The position numbers and the translations under genes are program-made. The notes under the pieces are model-generated. The model was given only the letters and a program-made list of their open reading frames with translations. It did not search any database and had not been told where the DNA came from. A DNA stretch of 64,000 nt, taken from positions 90,184,537-90,248,536 of the forward strand of contig OZ024936.1 in NCBI GenBank assembly GCA_964017235.1. Direction: 5' to 3'. Positions 52,741 through 64,000 of this stretch are shown here, one piece after another (within the stretch, counting starts at the first letter, position 1; every line of letters starts with the position of its first letter). The stretch is from Sabellastarte sp. h YS-2021. Lineage: Eukaryota > Annelida > Polychaeta > Sabellida > Sabellidae.

Positions 52741-54475
52741 AAGAGCTTTCACTTGGTGAAGTTTCAGACCCATAGCTAATTGCTCACCTACTCAAAATGA
52801 GTAAATGCGAATTACCTCTAAAAGTATTGCAGATAGCCAATTTTTCTCAAATAACTCATTCACCTACTTTTGGGAGAGCTTTCACTTGGTGAAGTTTCAG
52901 ACCCATAGCTGATTACTCACCTACTCAAAATGAGTAAATGCTAATTATCTCAAAAACTATTGCGGATACCCAATTTTTATCAAATAACTCATTCACCTAC
53001 TTTTGGGAGAGCTTTCACATGGTGAAGTTTCAGACCCGTAGATAATTACTCACCTACTCAAAATGAGTAAATGCGAATTATCTCTTAAAAGTATTGCAGA
53101 TAGCCAATTTTTCTCAAATAACTCATTCACCTACTTTTGGAAGAGCTTTCACATGGTGAAGTTTCAGACCCATAGCTAATTACTCACCTACTCAAAATGA
53201 GTAAATGCGAATTATTTCTAAAAGTATTGCAGATAGCCAATTTTTCTCAAATAACTCATTCACTACTTTGGGGAGAGCTTTCACTCCGTGAAGTTTCAGA
53301 CCCATAGCTAATTATTTACCTACTCAAAATGAGTAAATGCGAATTATCTGTAAAAGTATTGCGGATACCCAATTTTTATCAAATAACTCATTCATGTACT
53401 TTTGGGAGAGCTTTCACATGGTGAAGTTTCAGACCCATAGCTAATTACTCACCTACTCAAAATGAGTAAATGCGAATTATCTCTAAAAGTATTGCAGATA
53501 GCCAATTTTTCTCAAATAACTCATTCACCTACTTTTGGGAGAGCTTTCACTTGGTGAAGTTTCAGACCCATAGCTAATTACTCACCTACTCAAAATGAGT
53601 AAATGCGAATTATCTCTAAAAGTATTGCAGATAGCCTATTTTTCTCAAATAACTCATTCACCTACTTTTGGGAGAGCTTTCACTCTGTGAAGTTTCAGAC
53701 CCATAGCTATTTATTCACCTACTCAAAATGAGTAAATGCTAATTATCTGTAAAAGTATTGCGGATACCCAATTTTTATCAAATACTCATTCATCTACTTG
53801 TGGGAGAGCTTTCACATGGTGAAGTTTCAGACCCATGGCTAATTACTCACCTACTCAAAATGAGTAAATGCGAATTATCTCTAAAAGTATTGCAGATAGC
53901 CAATTTTTCTCAAATAACTCATTCATCTACTTTTGGGAGAGCTTTCACTTGGTGAAGTTTCACACCCATAGCTAATTATTCACCTACTCAAAATGAGTAA
54001 ATGCGAATTATCTCTAAAAGTATTGCAGATAGCCAATTTTTCTCAAATAACTCATTCACCTACTTTTGGGAGAGCTTTCACTCTGTGAAGTTTCAGACCC
54101 ATAGCTATTTATTCACCTACTCAAAATGAGTAAATGCTAATTATCTGTAAAAGTATTGCGGATACCCAATTTTTATCAAATACTCATTCATCTACTTGTG
54201 GGAGAGCTTTCACATGGTGAAGTTTCAGACCCATAGCTAATTACTCACCTACTCAAAATGAGTAAATGCGAATTATCTCTAAAAGTATTGCAGATAGCCA
54301 ATTTTTCTCAACTCGTTCACCTACTTTTGGGAGAGCTTTCACTTGGTGAAGTTTCAGACCCATAGCTAATTATTCACCTACTCAAAATGAGTAAATGTGA
54401 ATTATCTCTAAAAGTATTGCAGATAGCCAATTTTTCTCAAATAACTCATTCACCTACTTTTGGAAGAGCTTTCAC
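52741..54475 (+). repeat. S2 satellite, about thirteen 133-bp units with trimeric order
   Basis: Units start GAGAGCTTTCAC and recur every 133 bp (52741, 52874, 53007, 53140, 53273 and on). Each carries TGAAGTTTCAGACCCATAG, the dyad TACTCA-AAA-TGAGTA and ATTGC(A/G)GATA(G/C)CCAATTTTT. A variant unit with CTC(T/C)GTGAAG and TTATCTGTAAAAG recurs at 53281, 53681 and 54079, a higher-order period of about 400 bp (three units). No coding content. Confidence 0.92.
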
Positions 54476-55424
54476 ACACGAAAATGAAAAATTGTGAATA
54501 TCTCGGAAAAGCTATTTCTTCTCCTTTAATGCTCGGCGGGAGATACACACCGCGGCAGTGGTCTTGACAAAAATTTTTGTCTCCCCAAAAATGGTGGCCA
54601 TTTTGAATTTTCAAAGTTTTTTGCAAAACACAAAAATGCTTATATCTCGAAAAACGTGCTATATGGAGCGAACTCAACAAAATTTTTGACCTGCTGGGTA
54701 TCTCTGCAGAGTAGCCATGCCAATTTTCAAAATATTTTTGTCTCGCCAAATATAGCGGACATTTTGAATTTTTTTATTTTTTGCAAAGCACAAAAATGCT
54801 TATATCTTGAAAACCGTGCTAGATAGAGCAGACTGCGCTGACTATGGTTGCCACAACAGTATAAGGCTAGAAACGAAGCATTTTCTTAATACTTTAGCAC
54901 TCACCTTTATATCCTTTTCGGGACGCTTTGTTTTTGCTATGCAAAAACATTATCTTTTTTTTTTTTGCGAGCGATCCTCTAGTTATTATTTCTGTTTTTA
55001 TTTTCTGTTTTTTTTTCTTTCAATTCCTTGACAAAAAATTACCATGCATGATTTTCACCAAGAAGTGATCTTTAAGCAATATTTTTACCTCCACCAGCAG
55101 TTGCAGTTTATGTTTTTGTTTGCTAATTGTTTGTCTCTTTGTCTGATTTTTTTGTGTGTGTGTTTAGATTATTCCAGAAGTAATGAACAGATCTTTATTA
55201 AAAATTTGTGGATAGGACCTGGCCAAAGGAAGAACTTACTAAAAGATGGATCTGGATCTTCTTTTGGATACAAAAAAAAAATCATGAATTTTCAGAGGTC
55301 CCATTTCAATGTATTTTTAATGACTTTGGTTTTATTTTATTGTCTTCCTTACAATACTTTCTGTCACTTGAGAGACTGGTCACATGGAGTCGAGAGTTTT
55401 GCTCTCTCTGAGTGCATCTTGTTT
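54476..55424. repeat. S1 units and AT-rich intergenic DNA
   Basis: Two S1-type units lie at about 54560-54830, so S2 is embedded between S1 blocks. The rest is T-rich DNA with no recognised gene; the open frame at 55044-55478 runs into the SINE copy and is not credible. Confidence 0.6.
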
Positions 55425-55605
55425 ATTTGGGGTTTTACGTCGCTTTCAACACTGTACAGGTCCTATCACGACGGGTAGTTGGAAGGGCAGAGAAAACCAG
55501 TACATAGAGTTTGCTAGGGTTCTGTACTGTAAACTGCCGACCAACGGCAAGCAACTACCAGCTTTCCCACATAAGGCCTTGACGGGGATCGAACCCCAGG
55601 TACAT
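55425..55605 (-). mobile_element. Truncated copy of the tRNA-derived SINE
   Basis: Close match to the SINE at 649-886 over its 3' part and B box (on the minus strand GGGGTTCGATCCCCG, a perfect B box). The tRNA-like head beyond the B box, with the A box, is missing at the 55605 side. The shared core includes CACGACGGGTAGTTGGAAGG. Confidence 0.82.
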
Positions 55606-57259
55606 GTAACTAATGTTACAGAAATGGCCTAAGACTACATTCAGGTGACCTTAAACTCCCAGTAATAAGGGACACTTGTTTGTATATGGAAGAAACGATT
55701 CTGCCGGATTCGCCGGATCAGCTGGATCCGCATTTTCTTTTCGCTTCACAGCCATAAGACGGATTCTCTTCATATTTGGTAGGTGTATGCAGTAGCCCTG
55801 GGAAAAATTTCTGAATATGCTGTCATGACATTTCAACCAATCAGAGAAGTCACATGACCAAAAACATGTTTTTCAAAAGGGTGTGCTTGTCTGGATGATA
55901 ACTTAAAAAGCTTTTCAGCTATTCACATGAAAGTTGGCAAGTAGGTTTGTTATATAGATGTCTGGAAATCATTAGCTTTTGGAAATGATCCAATAAAAAT
56001 GGCCGACTTATTAATGATTAACCAAACGCCACAATTTTTCTAAACACCGAAAACGCAAAAACGCATTTAATCTCAGAAACGGAGCCACATAGCAATTTCG
56101 ACAAAGTCTTTGACCCGCAGGGTATTTGCAGAGGCTACTGGCAACTTTTTGCAAAAATCATTTTCCCGCCACTTTTGGCAGCCATTTTGAATTTCTGCGT
56201 TAAACGCAAAAACAATTTAACTTGGAAACGGAGCGGGATAGAGCGATTTCGACTAAATTTTTGACCCACAACTTTCCTCCCTTGCAATCCCTTGCAACTT
56301 TCCTCAAAAATCGTTTCTCCGCCACTTTTGGCGGCCATCTTGAATTTCTGCATAAAACACAAAAACATGTTTATCTTGGAAACGGAGCGAGATAGAACGA
56401 TTTCGACAAAATTTTTGGACCCATACGGTATATGCAGAGTCTACTGGCAACTTTCCCCAAAACTCGTTTTCCCGCCACTTTTTGCGGCCATCTTGAATTT
56501 CTGCCTTAAATGCAAAAACATGTTTATCTCGGAAACAGAGTGAGATAGATCGATTTCGACAAAATTTTTGACCCACAAGGTATTTTCAGAGTCCACTGGC
56601 GACTTTTCTAAAAAATCGTTTTCCTGCCACTTTTGGCGGCCATCTTGAATTTCTGCATAAAATGAAAAAAAAAAATAAATAAATCAGATTCATCTATGAA
56701 GCCTTGCATTTTGTCATATATGGAAAAACATATTAAACAGAGGAAGATGGTCAATTCTACAAACTCATTAATACTCATTGGGACGCTTTGTTTTTGCTGT
56801 GCAAAAACAGATTTTTTTTCTCTTGCGAAGCAATACTCTAGTTATAATTACATTTATTTTAAAATTTGGGATAATATCTTAAATTATGCGCAATAGATTT
56901 TAAACACATTTAAATTTTGGTTATAACTAACCTTCAACAGAGTCTACATGGTTAACATGACCTACAAACTCGTAACATTTGCATTGACCTACATTTAATT
57001 TAAGATTAGGACAAATGTTTATGATATTTTGGCAATATTAAAGTGGTAGCTGAGATTTTTCATTGAAATTAAGCATGTACACGTATCTAGACCAAAACAG
57101 GAGCCGATATTTAAAGAAATGAGTTTAAAGTTACAAGTTATTTTAATTATTATATCCATCCTGCTGGACATGGATATTATTTTGCCTTTCCCTCGGAATC
57201 ACCCTTCATTGCTGCTCATTTACAGTTTTGTATGTGCTAAATTTGGTGCGGAGGTTTAA
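55606..57259. repeat. Repeat R3, second copy, then S1-related units
   Basis: 55660-56040 matches 46210-46594 (CATTTCAACCAATCAGAGA, GGATGATAACTT, GGAAATCATTAG). From 56040 to 56660 run about four S1-related units (GAAACGGAG, GATAGA(G/A)CGATTTCGAC, TTTTGGCGGCCAT(C/T)TTGAATTTCTGC). 56670-57259 is AT-rich without recognised features. Confidence 0.6.
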
Positions 57260-57910
57260 TCGTGTGAGAGTTTGTGTGTGATTGCTTTCTTGGCAATATC
57301 TGGCCTTAAGTATTGCCATGGCTACACTATTTCATGTTTCTTGGGCTTAAACATATTTTGGGGAGTGTTCTTTGTATTCCAAATCCCTGCATGGATTGGA
57401 GCTGATTAACTTATCAATGATACCTGGAAACATGGCAACACCTTTTTTCTGTTTCTTGGACTTTTAAATATTTTTATGGGTTCTTTGTTTTCCATACCTC
57501 TGTGCAAATTGGATTTGATTAGTGTTTTGGCAACAACTGGTTGCCGTGGCAACACTTTTTCATGTTTCTTGTGCTTAAAAGTCTTTCTCGGGGGTTTTTC
57601 ACACTCCAAACCCCTACATTGATTGGAGCTGATTAGCTTTTCAATGATACCTGGCAACAAGTGTTGCCATGGCAACACTTTTTTCTGTTTCTTGGACTTA
57701 TAAATAATATTTTAATGGGTGTTTTACTCTCCATAGCCTTGCACCGATTGGAGCTGATTACTTTTTCGTACACTTTTTTCTGTTTCTTGGACTCATATTT
57801 TTATTGGTTGTATTCCAAACCCCTGCATGAATAGGAGCTGGTTAGCTTTTCAACAAATATCTGGCAGCAAGTGATGCCATGGCAACAGTTTTTCATGTTT
57901 CTAGGTTGTG
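57260..57910 (+). repeat. About 125-bp tandem repeats carrying RFX-like palindromes
   Basis: About five diverged units share TTGGAGCTGATTA, a CTGGCAACA-type spacer and TTTTTTCTGTTTCTTGGACTT. Most carry a version of GTTGCCATGGCAAC, the X-box palindrome bound by RFX factors. The copy near 57662-57677 is perfect; copies near 57315, 57540 and 57872 have one to three changes. No coding sequence. Confidence 0.7.
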
Positions 57911-58340
57911 GATATAAAATGTCCTGAAGAAGACCTGTATGGTAAAGTGACCTAACACTCCAAAATTAGACAATGATCTTGCTTGTTTACTCTCCCACAA
58001 AATGGCGGCCGAATATGTCCTTGTTTCTTCCATGAAGAGAGGAGGCGGATAAATATAAGTCCTTCTTTCCTCCATGAAGAGAGGAGGCAGACAAGACAGG
58101 ACATCTTGCACAATGCATTAAGTTGTATTGTCATATGACTAGCAGTTTAACAGTAGGTTACCAAAATGATGCTTTATTGAAATTTTTGCTGACTGCTGAC
58201 ATCTAGTGAAATCTGCCAATATACTGCCAGTCAGCCAACTGTTTTTGTCTATCCAGAATAATTTTTGTCCTTTCAAATTTCATCCGCTTCAGTCTTTAAC
58301 CAAAGCTGGTGACACAGTATAATTATACTGAATTCTTATA
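57911..58340. other. Intergenic DNA with a short duplication
   Basis: TCCATGAAGAGAGGAGGC occurs twice (near 58030 and 58071). Otherwise nothing is recognised. The minus-strand frames at 57893-58134 derive from this duplication. Confidence 0.45.
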
Positions 58341-58680
58341 ACTTGTGCAAAGAACATGCACACTTCAGGCCAGTATCAGGTGGTCCAAATACCTAGATTA
58401 CAGGATGCGGAACTCTGTCCGATGATAGCCTTGAGAACTATGTTAAAATATTTAGGTAATCTTTCACCGGAAGCCCTTTTGTTTCAAGTCAAAGCAAAAA
58501 ATGGTTTGGGTGTGTTGACAGCTCCCAAGGCGTTTTCATTTTTTTGAAGCTTATAGTGGAGGCAATGGGTCTAAATCCAGCACATTACATGTTCTATTCT
58601 TTCAGAAGAAGTGTAACATCCTTTGCATTTGATAACAATGTTGAGTTCATACTTTTATCAAACCTTATTCACATGCTAAT
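58341..58680 (+). pseudogene. Fragment of another tyrosine recombinase
   Basis: An open piece (58356-58547) reads YQVVQIPRLQDAELCPMIALRTML, typical of the region before the second catalytic cluster in retroelement recombinases. After a stop at 58545 another frame gives HYMFYSFRRSVTSFAFD, matching the family's HSFRRGGATFAF-type motif, with the His replaced by Tyr. The terminal Tyr region is missing. It is a different, more distant lineage than DIRS A-D, such as Ngaro, Crypton or another DIRS group. No flanking structure was found. Confidence 0.6.
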
Positions 58681-58683
58681 ATG

Positions 58684-59984
58684 ACATTAAAGTCAATCTG
58701 AATCTGTAATTCTGAATTTAATTCACTCCACATTTCATTTATTTTATTGGTGAGTATTTGACCTTCAGGTCAGTAATGCTGTTTTCACACAGCTTTTTAA
58801 AAAGAAAGAATATCTAAGGTAACGTGATAGCAATCAGCCCGATATCTGAAGGTTGAACAACTAGATAACTGTAGTGATTGCAAAAGTTGTCTTTTTCTGT
58901 AGCATAATGTAAATATGACTAATAGTAGCATAGTAGTATGAAGGTTTGCAAGTTTATAAGGTCAAAACATAACCCTCGAACCCTGTAAGCAGTTCTACTA
59001 AGTGTGTCATAATGTGATTGGTTCTAAAAATTAGTTTGTGAAGTTTTTCAGACACTTTATAAAACAAGTTGGAACTACTTTCAAAGTAATAGAACCTTTA
59101 TATGGTTATGTGTTAAAATTAACAATAGATTTAGTTGGGTGTTGCTAATTTGATGTTTTAACATGGATGTTTTAACATAAATGTGTTTAACAAATAAACT
59201 CCAAAACTGTGTGTATAACTGAAATCTTTTAATTTTTGGACTTCCTCCCCTGTGGCTGTGTTTGGTGGGGCGACATAGAAGCACACAAACTCAGCTACTG
59301 GGGAGTTCTAGCAATATAATAATTTATCCTAATATAACCTTTGTAGGTCACAGCTATGAGACATTAAAGTCAATCTGAGTCTGTAATTCTGAATTTAATT
59401 CACTTCACATTTCATTTATTTTATTGGTTAGTAATTGACCTTCAGGTCAGTAATGCTGTTTTCACACAGCTTTTTAAAAAGAAAGAATATCTAAGGTGAT
59501 TTGATAGCAATCAGCCTGATATCTGAAGGTTGAACAACTAGATAACTGTAGTGATTGCAAAAGTTGCCTTTCTCTGTAGAATAATGTAAATATGACTAAT
59601 AGTAGCATAGTAGTATGAAGGTTTGCAAGTTTATAAGGTCAAAACATAACCCTCGAACCCTGTAAGCAGTTCTACTAAGTGTGTCATACTGTGATTGGTT
59701 CTAAAAATTAGTTTGTGAAGTTTTTCAGACACTTTATAAAACAAGTTGGAACTACTTTCAAAGTAATAGAACCTTTATATGGCGATGTGTTAAAATTAAC
59801 AATAGATTTAGTTGGGTGTTGCTAATTTGATGTTTTAACATAAATGTGTTTAACAATAGATTTAGTTGGGTGTTCCTAATTTAATGTTTTAACATGGATG
59901 TTTTAACATAAATGTGTTTAAAACTCCAAAGCTATGCCTGTAACTTTAATTCTTGTACTTGCTCCCCTGTGGCTGATCTTTACA
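58684..59984 (+). repeat. Direct duplication of a 600-bp segment, period 677 bp
   Basis: 58684-59265 and 59361-59972 are closely similar over their whole length, starting ACATTAAAGTCAATCTGA and ending CTCCCCTGTGGCTG. The second copy has an additional internal repeat of the TTTAGTTGGGTGTT(G/C)CTAATTT part. About 95 unique bases separate them. No coding sequence. Confidence 0.82.
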
Positions 59985-60710
59985 TTTATGTGGGTGTTCC
60001 ACCACACGACTAAGGCTCCCGATTAAGGGTTTTTGAGGGTCGGTTTGAAATATTTGCTTAGTCCCAGACCTTCTGTAAGGGTCGGTTGTGGTCGGTTGGG
60101 GCCGTGTGAGAAATCAAACATGTTTGATATTTCACACGACCCCAACCGATTATTTTTTCCCGCCATAAACAAAATGTCCAGTCCCAGGCGTCCTCAGGCA
60201 ACCTCAGATCAAATTTACACAGTCCTATGTGGTCCCAGGCCGCCTGCGACCCTTAGTCGCCGACCCTTAGTCCCAGACCCTCTATTCTTAGTCCCAGGCC
60301 TCCTGCGACCCTTAGTCCCATTGCAAAACAAAAATCGGCTATCTCGGTCTGGGGACGCCTGGGGACGCCTCAGGACACCTTGTGGGGTCGGGACTTAATC
60401 CTGGGTTAGTCGGCTCTTAGTCCCAGGAGGCCTGAGGCGTCCTGGGACCCAGTCGGTTTGTCTACGACAGGATCGTGGTTCAAACCGACCACAAAAATGG
60501 CTTAGTCGGTTCTTAGTCCCAGACCAGTTAGGGACTGTCTGGGGCCTCCTGGGGCGTCCTGAGGCCGATCTGTAGTTAATCCCAGACCTTCATACCGATT
60601 CTGTCTTCCACCCCATTGGTCAATTTTTTTTCCATTTTTTCCAAGACTACCCACGATTAAGGGTCGCCGACAGGATCGGGGCTTAATCCTTTGGTGGAAC
60701 AAGGGCATTA
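59985..60710 (-). mobile_element. Foldback/MITE-like element E, copy 2 (inverted)
   Basis: This is the reverse complement of the element at 14014-14602, with the same inverted TGTTCCACC/GGTGGAACA ends, GACTAAG blocks and GC-rich CCCAGG, GGCCTC and CTTAGTCCC interior. It is about 140 bp longer, through extra internal GACCCTTAGTC-type units. It has no credible coding frame. Confidence 0.75.
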
Positions 60711-62439
60711 CAAGAGTCAGGAGATTTGGCACAATGACTGTAGATGCTAGTGGCTGGACAATTTGATGAACGTTCGATTAATTGTCGGTGTCATGGTACA
60801 ATCGCGTTAGGTGACTGACAACTTCTATAAATTGATTAAATCTTCCCCTTCCTTATGTATCTCAATATCCACATTTTTTTTATATTTTAGACAGTTTTCT
60901 TTAATAAATTAATTGATTTGTCATTGATTTTGGGTTTACCGCCATATTTACAGGAAGTGGTTGCTTTTGGTACATTCTAAATGTCGGAAACACAGTTATT
61001 CTTAATGGATTGAAATATACTTCATCCTGGAAAGCGTTTCATGATATTTTGGCCAACAGTGGAGTGAAAAAGATCCATTATGGGTCGATTATCAGTCAGA
61101 AAAATGGACGAATAATCAACCATGAAATCGAAGCGATTTCACTCATTAGTAGATAGATGTCTCTAAATATTGTACATGTTTAAAAGCCTTTGCGAGTGTA
61201 TGGTATATTTTTATACTCGGCACAATATCTCCTTATTAGGTGTTATTTGAACCTTCCTGGCTGCACATTTATAATCCAAGCTCTCAAGTAACCGGCATTC
61301 TGGTAAGTGAAAGACAGAGGCTCAAGGGTTACCATTTGTCAAAGTCCTGAGGTTGTTTATTCTGCCACTGGGATGGGATCCAATTACAGACTACCACCAT
61401 GTTCCTAGATGGGTGTGTTACCCACTAAGCCATAGTGACAAAGTCTAAATTTCCTGATAGAATACACACACATAATCTTTTCAGTCATCACAGCCTATGA
61501 CCTATCTCTTGGCTGCTGCAGCCTATATTTAGGCTATTTATACTACTATTCTTTTAAACTATTCTCATGAAAACACTATAAGCTACAAATTGTCTGGCTG
61601 TGTGGACATCAATATTGAAATGTAAAAGTATTTCAATATTGTTTCGGATCGGTGGGCAGGGTAATATTTTCTGTGAAAAAGTCTGAAGCCCAGATACCAA
61701 TATCCCAACAGGAAGTGAAGTCAATCAAAACAAAGCATGGCAGTTGTGATCAAAAATGCACCAAAAAAACTACAAGACTATGAGATGAAAGTGTACAATT
61801 TCTTCAGATTTAGGGTTGATTTCAAATGTTCGTTAGTGTAAGATTATAGATAAGCATAAAATGGTATTGTTGATGTATGTCATTGCACATATCAACAACC
61901 CTCTCCCGTAACAATAAATATCGCTAGTATTGATAAACAATGTGCCCGGTACCACCAATTTTCCTGTGAGAAGGTAACTGACTGGTCTTGTCTCCAGAGA
62001 TCATTTGTCCTTACCTGAGTACTTAGATTTATTGATCGTAGCCACTATATTGGCTATTTAATTGATATTAATAGTTTGAACAATGAAAGTAAGCCATAAA
62101 CTGGGCTCTAGATATACTGAGCTTTGTGTAATTATTGTATTTTAATTTAAGCTTTAATAAACAGACAAGTGGTCGATTAAATTGGCTGAGTGTGACAATC
62201 GGGGAAGAATGTAAACAGAACAGATGAGTTGCCAAATCACCTGTGAAATGTGACTAAAATCTGATTGAATGTGCTGTAATAAGGCTGTATAGGCACAGCC
62301 ATCCTCACTGTGTAAATCCTAGATATATCCTGTGGCTAATGGGCCACAACTGCTCGTTTATTTATATATTCCTTCATTATACACTTGTGTTACTTACAGC
62401 TGTCAGAAATTATATTTTGTATTCAGAATGTTAAAAAAC
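60711..62439. other. Intergenic AT-rich DNA
   Basis: No gene, repeat unit or RNA gene could be supported here. Confidence 0.4.
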
Positions 62440-63215
62440 TTTAAACATTGTAATAAACTTGATATACATGTTGTCTGTATGACACTTCTTTTAATCTCTT
62501 TAGTACATGATTGCCTGAAAAATTGTTTTGGTGTTGATGGTACTGTGCTTGTGTGTATAGATTCCTATCCTACTAACTGCAAACAAAAATTTAAACTAGG
62601 GGATACTTATTTTGAGGTTTTCCTCACACTTTTTGATGTTACTCATGGTTGTCTCCTAGGTCCCCTCCTGTTTCTCTTCATACTAGTCTCCTTAGTTATT
62701 TCAAGTTCTAATGTCACACACTACCTGTGTGCTGATATCACCCAAATATATTTAACAATAAACTCTAGGAATTTTAACTCGAGCTTTGCAGAACTGAGTG
62801 TCTGTTTTCTGATATGGAGTGGAATAATGGTGTGAAATTGGAACTTAACCCTGACAAGACCAAATTCATCATCCTTAGTGATAAACATTCTACAGAGTTA
62901 TTTGCACCAAAATTTTCAGTCATCCCTTCAAATCACTTTTGCTAGCCATGGAAGTAAAAAAATCTTTGTGTCTGTTTTGACTGAGAAAACGCTTTTGACA
63001 ATCCTGTCGCCACAGTCTGTCGTGTGTGTTACTACAATCTCAGTGATTAGTCAGGCATTTATTAATTCCTAACTGTTAATGCTGCAGTTCTAGTGGCAAG
63101 TATTGTGGTTAGTAGTCAACTACTGTAATTCCCTACTATATATTGGGTCATCAGGGCCAGTGTTGCCAAACTTCAGAAAGTTCAAACTGATCTGTACTGC
63201 ATTGTTTTCTGACTG
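62440..63215 (+). pseudogene. Non-LTR retrotransposon reverse transcriptase remnant
   Basis: In order the translation shows SYPTNCKQKFKLGD, GCLLGPLLFLFILVSLV (family GVPQGSVLGPLLF), LCADITQIYL (family LYADDTQIY; the second catalytic Asp is lost), then in another frame LELNPDKTKFIIL, and finally VNYCNSLLY followed by LPNFRKFKLIC. This is the RT palm and the downstream block of a CR1/L2-like LINE, with several frameshifts. It is inactive. Confidence 0.78.
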
Positions 63216-63640
63216 GGCAGGTATCCAAGTGCTTAATCTCCGAACTAGAGGAAACAATGGCACACCACACAGAACATACATCAAAAGTCATGAAATTTGA
63301 TCAGTGTTTGCTATTCGAGAACAATGGAGGGAAAGATTTGAGAAACAGGTTTTAGGTGGCCTTTTGAAGCATGAAAGAGGAGTTGCAGTTTGAATTTCCA
63401 GTTGCAAATCATTTCAGAGTTTTGGGGGTATCATATGAGAAATAGTTGTTGAAATTGTTTTTTACTCTGCGCAACATCTCCATTAACTACAGGACTCCAA
63501 GTGCTTTATGAACTATATAAAATGAACTTTTTATTTCTGAATTTGGGAACTGTAATGAAGAACCTGAAGAAAAATCTCTGGATTGCTATGTCTTGTTTTA
63601 ACAGCAGATGTACACAAAGACAGATATGGGGCAAAATATT
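63216..63640. other. Intergenic DNA between LINE remnants
   Basis: No feature recognised. Confidence 0.4.
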
Positions 63641-63926
63641 TCAAGTTTCCCCTAGGTTAGGTACTTGTATATGAATACAAAGGTTTTTAGATGATTTGTT
63701 GTTTGACATGAAGTCAGTGAAAAGACTAGAGGGCTGTTGTAATATGAGTAAATCTGGAAAGGCCAATAACAAAGCATGACAAACAATTTTGTGTATCCTG
63801 GAGCCATGTGGTATTTTTGCATGACAAACAGCAAAACAGTAAATTGCAATAATCCAGATGGCTACTGACCAATGGACTTGCAACCATGACATTAAACGAG
63901 AGTGTGTCTGATGCAATGCAAATCAC
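63641..63926 (-). pseudogene. Second non-LTR reverse transcriptase remnant, opposite strand
   Basis: The minus-strand translation contains LVSSHLDYCNLLFCCL and RFTHITTAL, the LVSSRLDYCNSLLYGL and RFDHITPVL blocks typical of LINE reverse transcriptases just after the catalytic palm. Only this C-terminal part is present. Confidence 0.65.
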
Positions 63927-64000
63927 ACAGATTAGCTAAACAAAATTTAATCACAGAATTGATGTGTAGTATAACTAAATTTTGAGTAAAAAAATTAACC

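Noticed and set aside
52741..54475. Regular repeats that could suggest a CRISPR array
   Set aside because: Units are contiguous 133-bp satellite repeats without unique spacers, in a eukaryotic context with no cas genes.
55044..55478. 144-codon open frame
   Set aside because: It runs into the truncated SINE and is AT-driven; no domain.

Overview
The window looks like repeat-rich, AT-rich intergenic DNA from an animal nuclear genome. No complete host gene can be supported. A marine invertebrate, most plausibly a mollusc such as a bivalve, is my inference. It rests on the density of DIRS-type tyrosine-recombinase retrotransposons, a tRNA-derived SINE with a GGGGTTTTACG end, and several dispersed repeat families. 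No diagnostic host gene confirms it.

Most of the coding sequence belongs to transposable elements. Four DIRS1-like elements are present. Copy D (2600-15100) is old and broken, and its two halves are separated by nested insertions. Copy A (4771-11110, about 6.3 kb) looks complete, with gag, RT/RNase H/methyltransferase-like and tyrosine recombinase (YR) frames all open. Copy B (24523-30916) has intact ends, gag and YR but a broken RT. Copy C (39266-45140) is a decayed relative of A. All four carry inverted terminal repeats (ITRs) plus an internal complementary region (ICR) that joins the complements of the two element tips. All begin TTTTATTG. In B, C and D a TTTT follows the right end; in A it is TATT. 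Copy D is interrupted by a small DNA transposon (T1: CAGTGTTCATT inverted ends, 6-bp target duplication), which is itself interrupted by copy A, giving a three-level nest.

From 46.6 to 54.8 kb lies a satellite domain. A roughly 168-bp satellite (S1) contains a young Ty3/gypsy-type LTR retrotransposon (46727-51765) with very short 148-bp LTRs, one open gag-pol frame and a 5-bp target duplication. A second satellite (S2, 133-bp unit with about a 400-bp higher-order period) follows. The remaining DNA holds MITE-like elements, a SINE with a 15-bp target duplication, tRNA-derived repeats, a tandem array rich in RFX-like palindromes, non-LTR retrotransposon remnants, a stray tyrosine recombinase fragment and one weak candidate terminal exon of a host gene (32957-33071).

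In the DIRS elements the left ITR and adjoining DNA probably form the promoter (CRE, E2F-like and NRF1-like motifs). Gag ends in a conserved AAR-TGA-CAA-YYA context resembling the tobamovirus leaky stop. A cysteine-rich module follows in frame in copies A and C. The RT and YR frames then overlap for a long distance, and the YR presumably inserts a circular intermediate made by reverse transcription and templated across the ICR.
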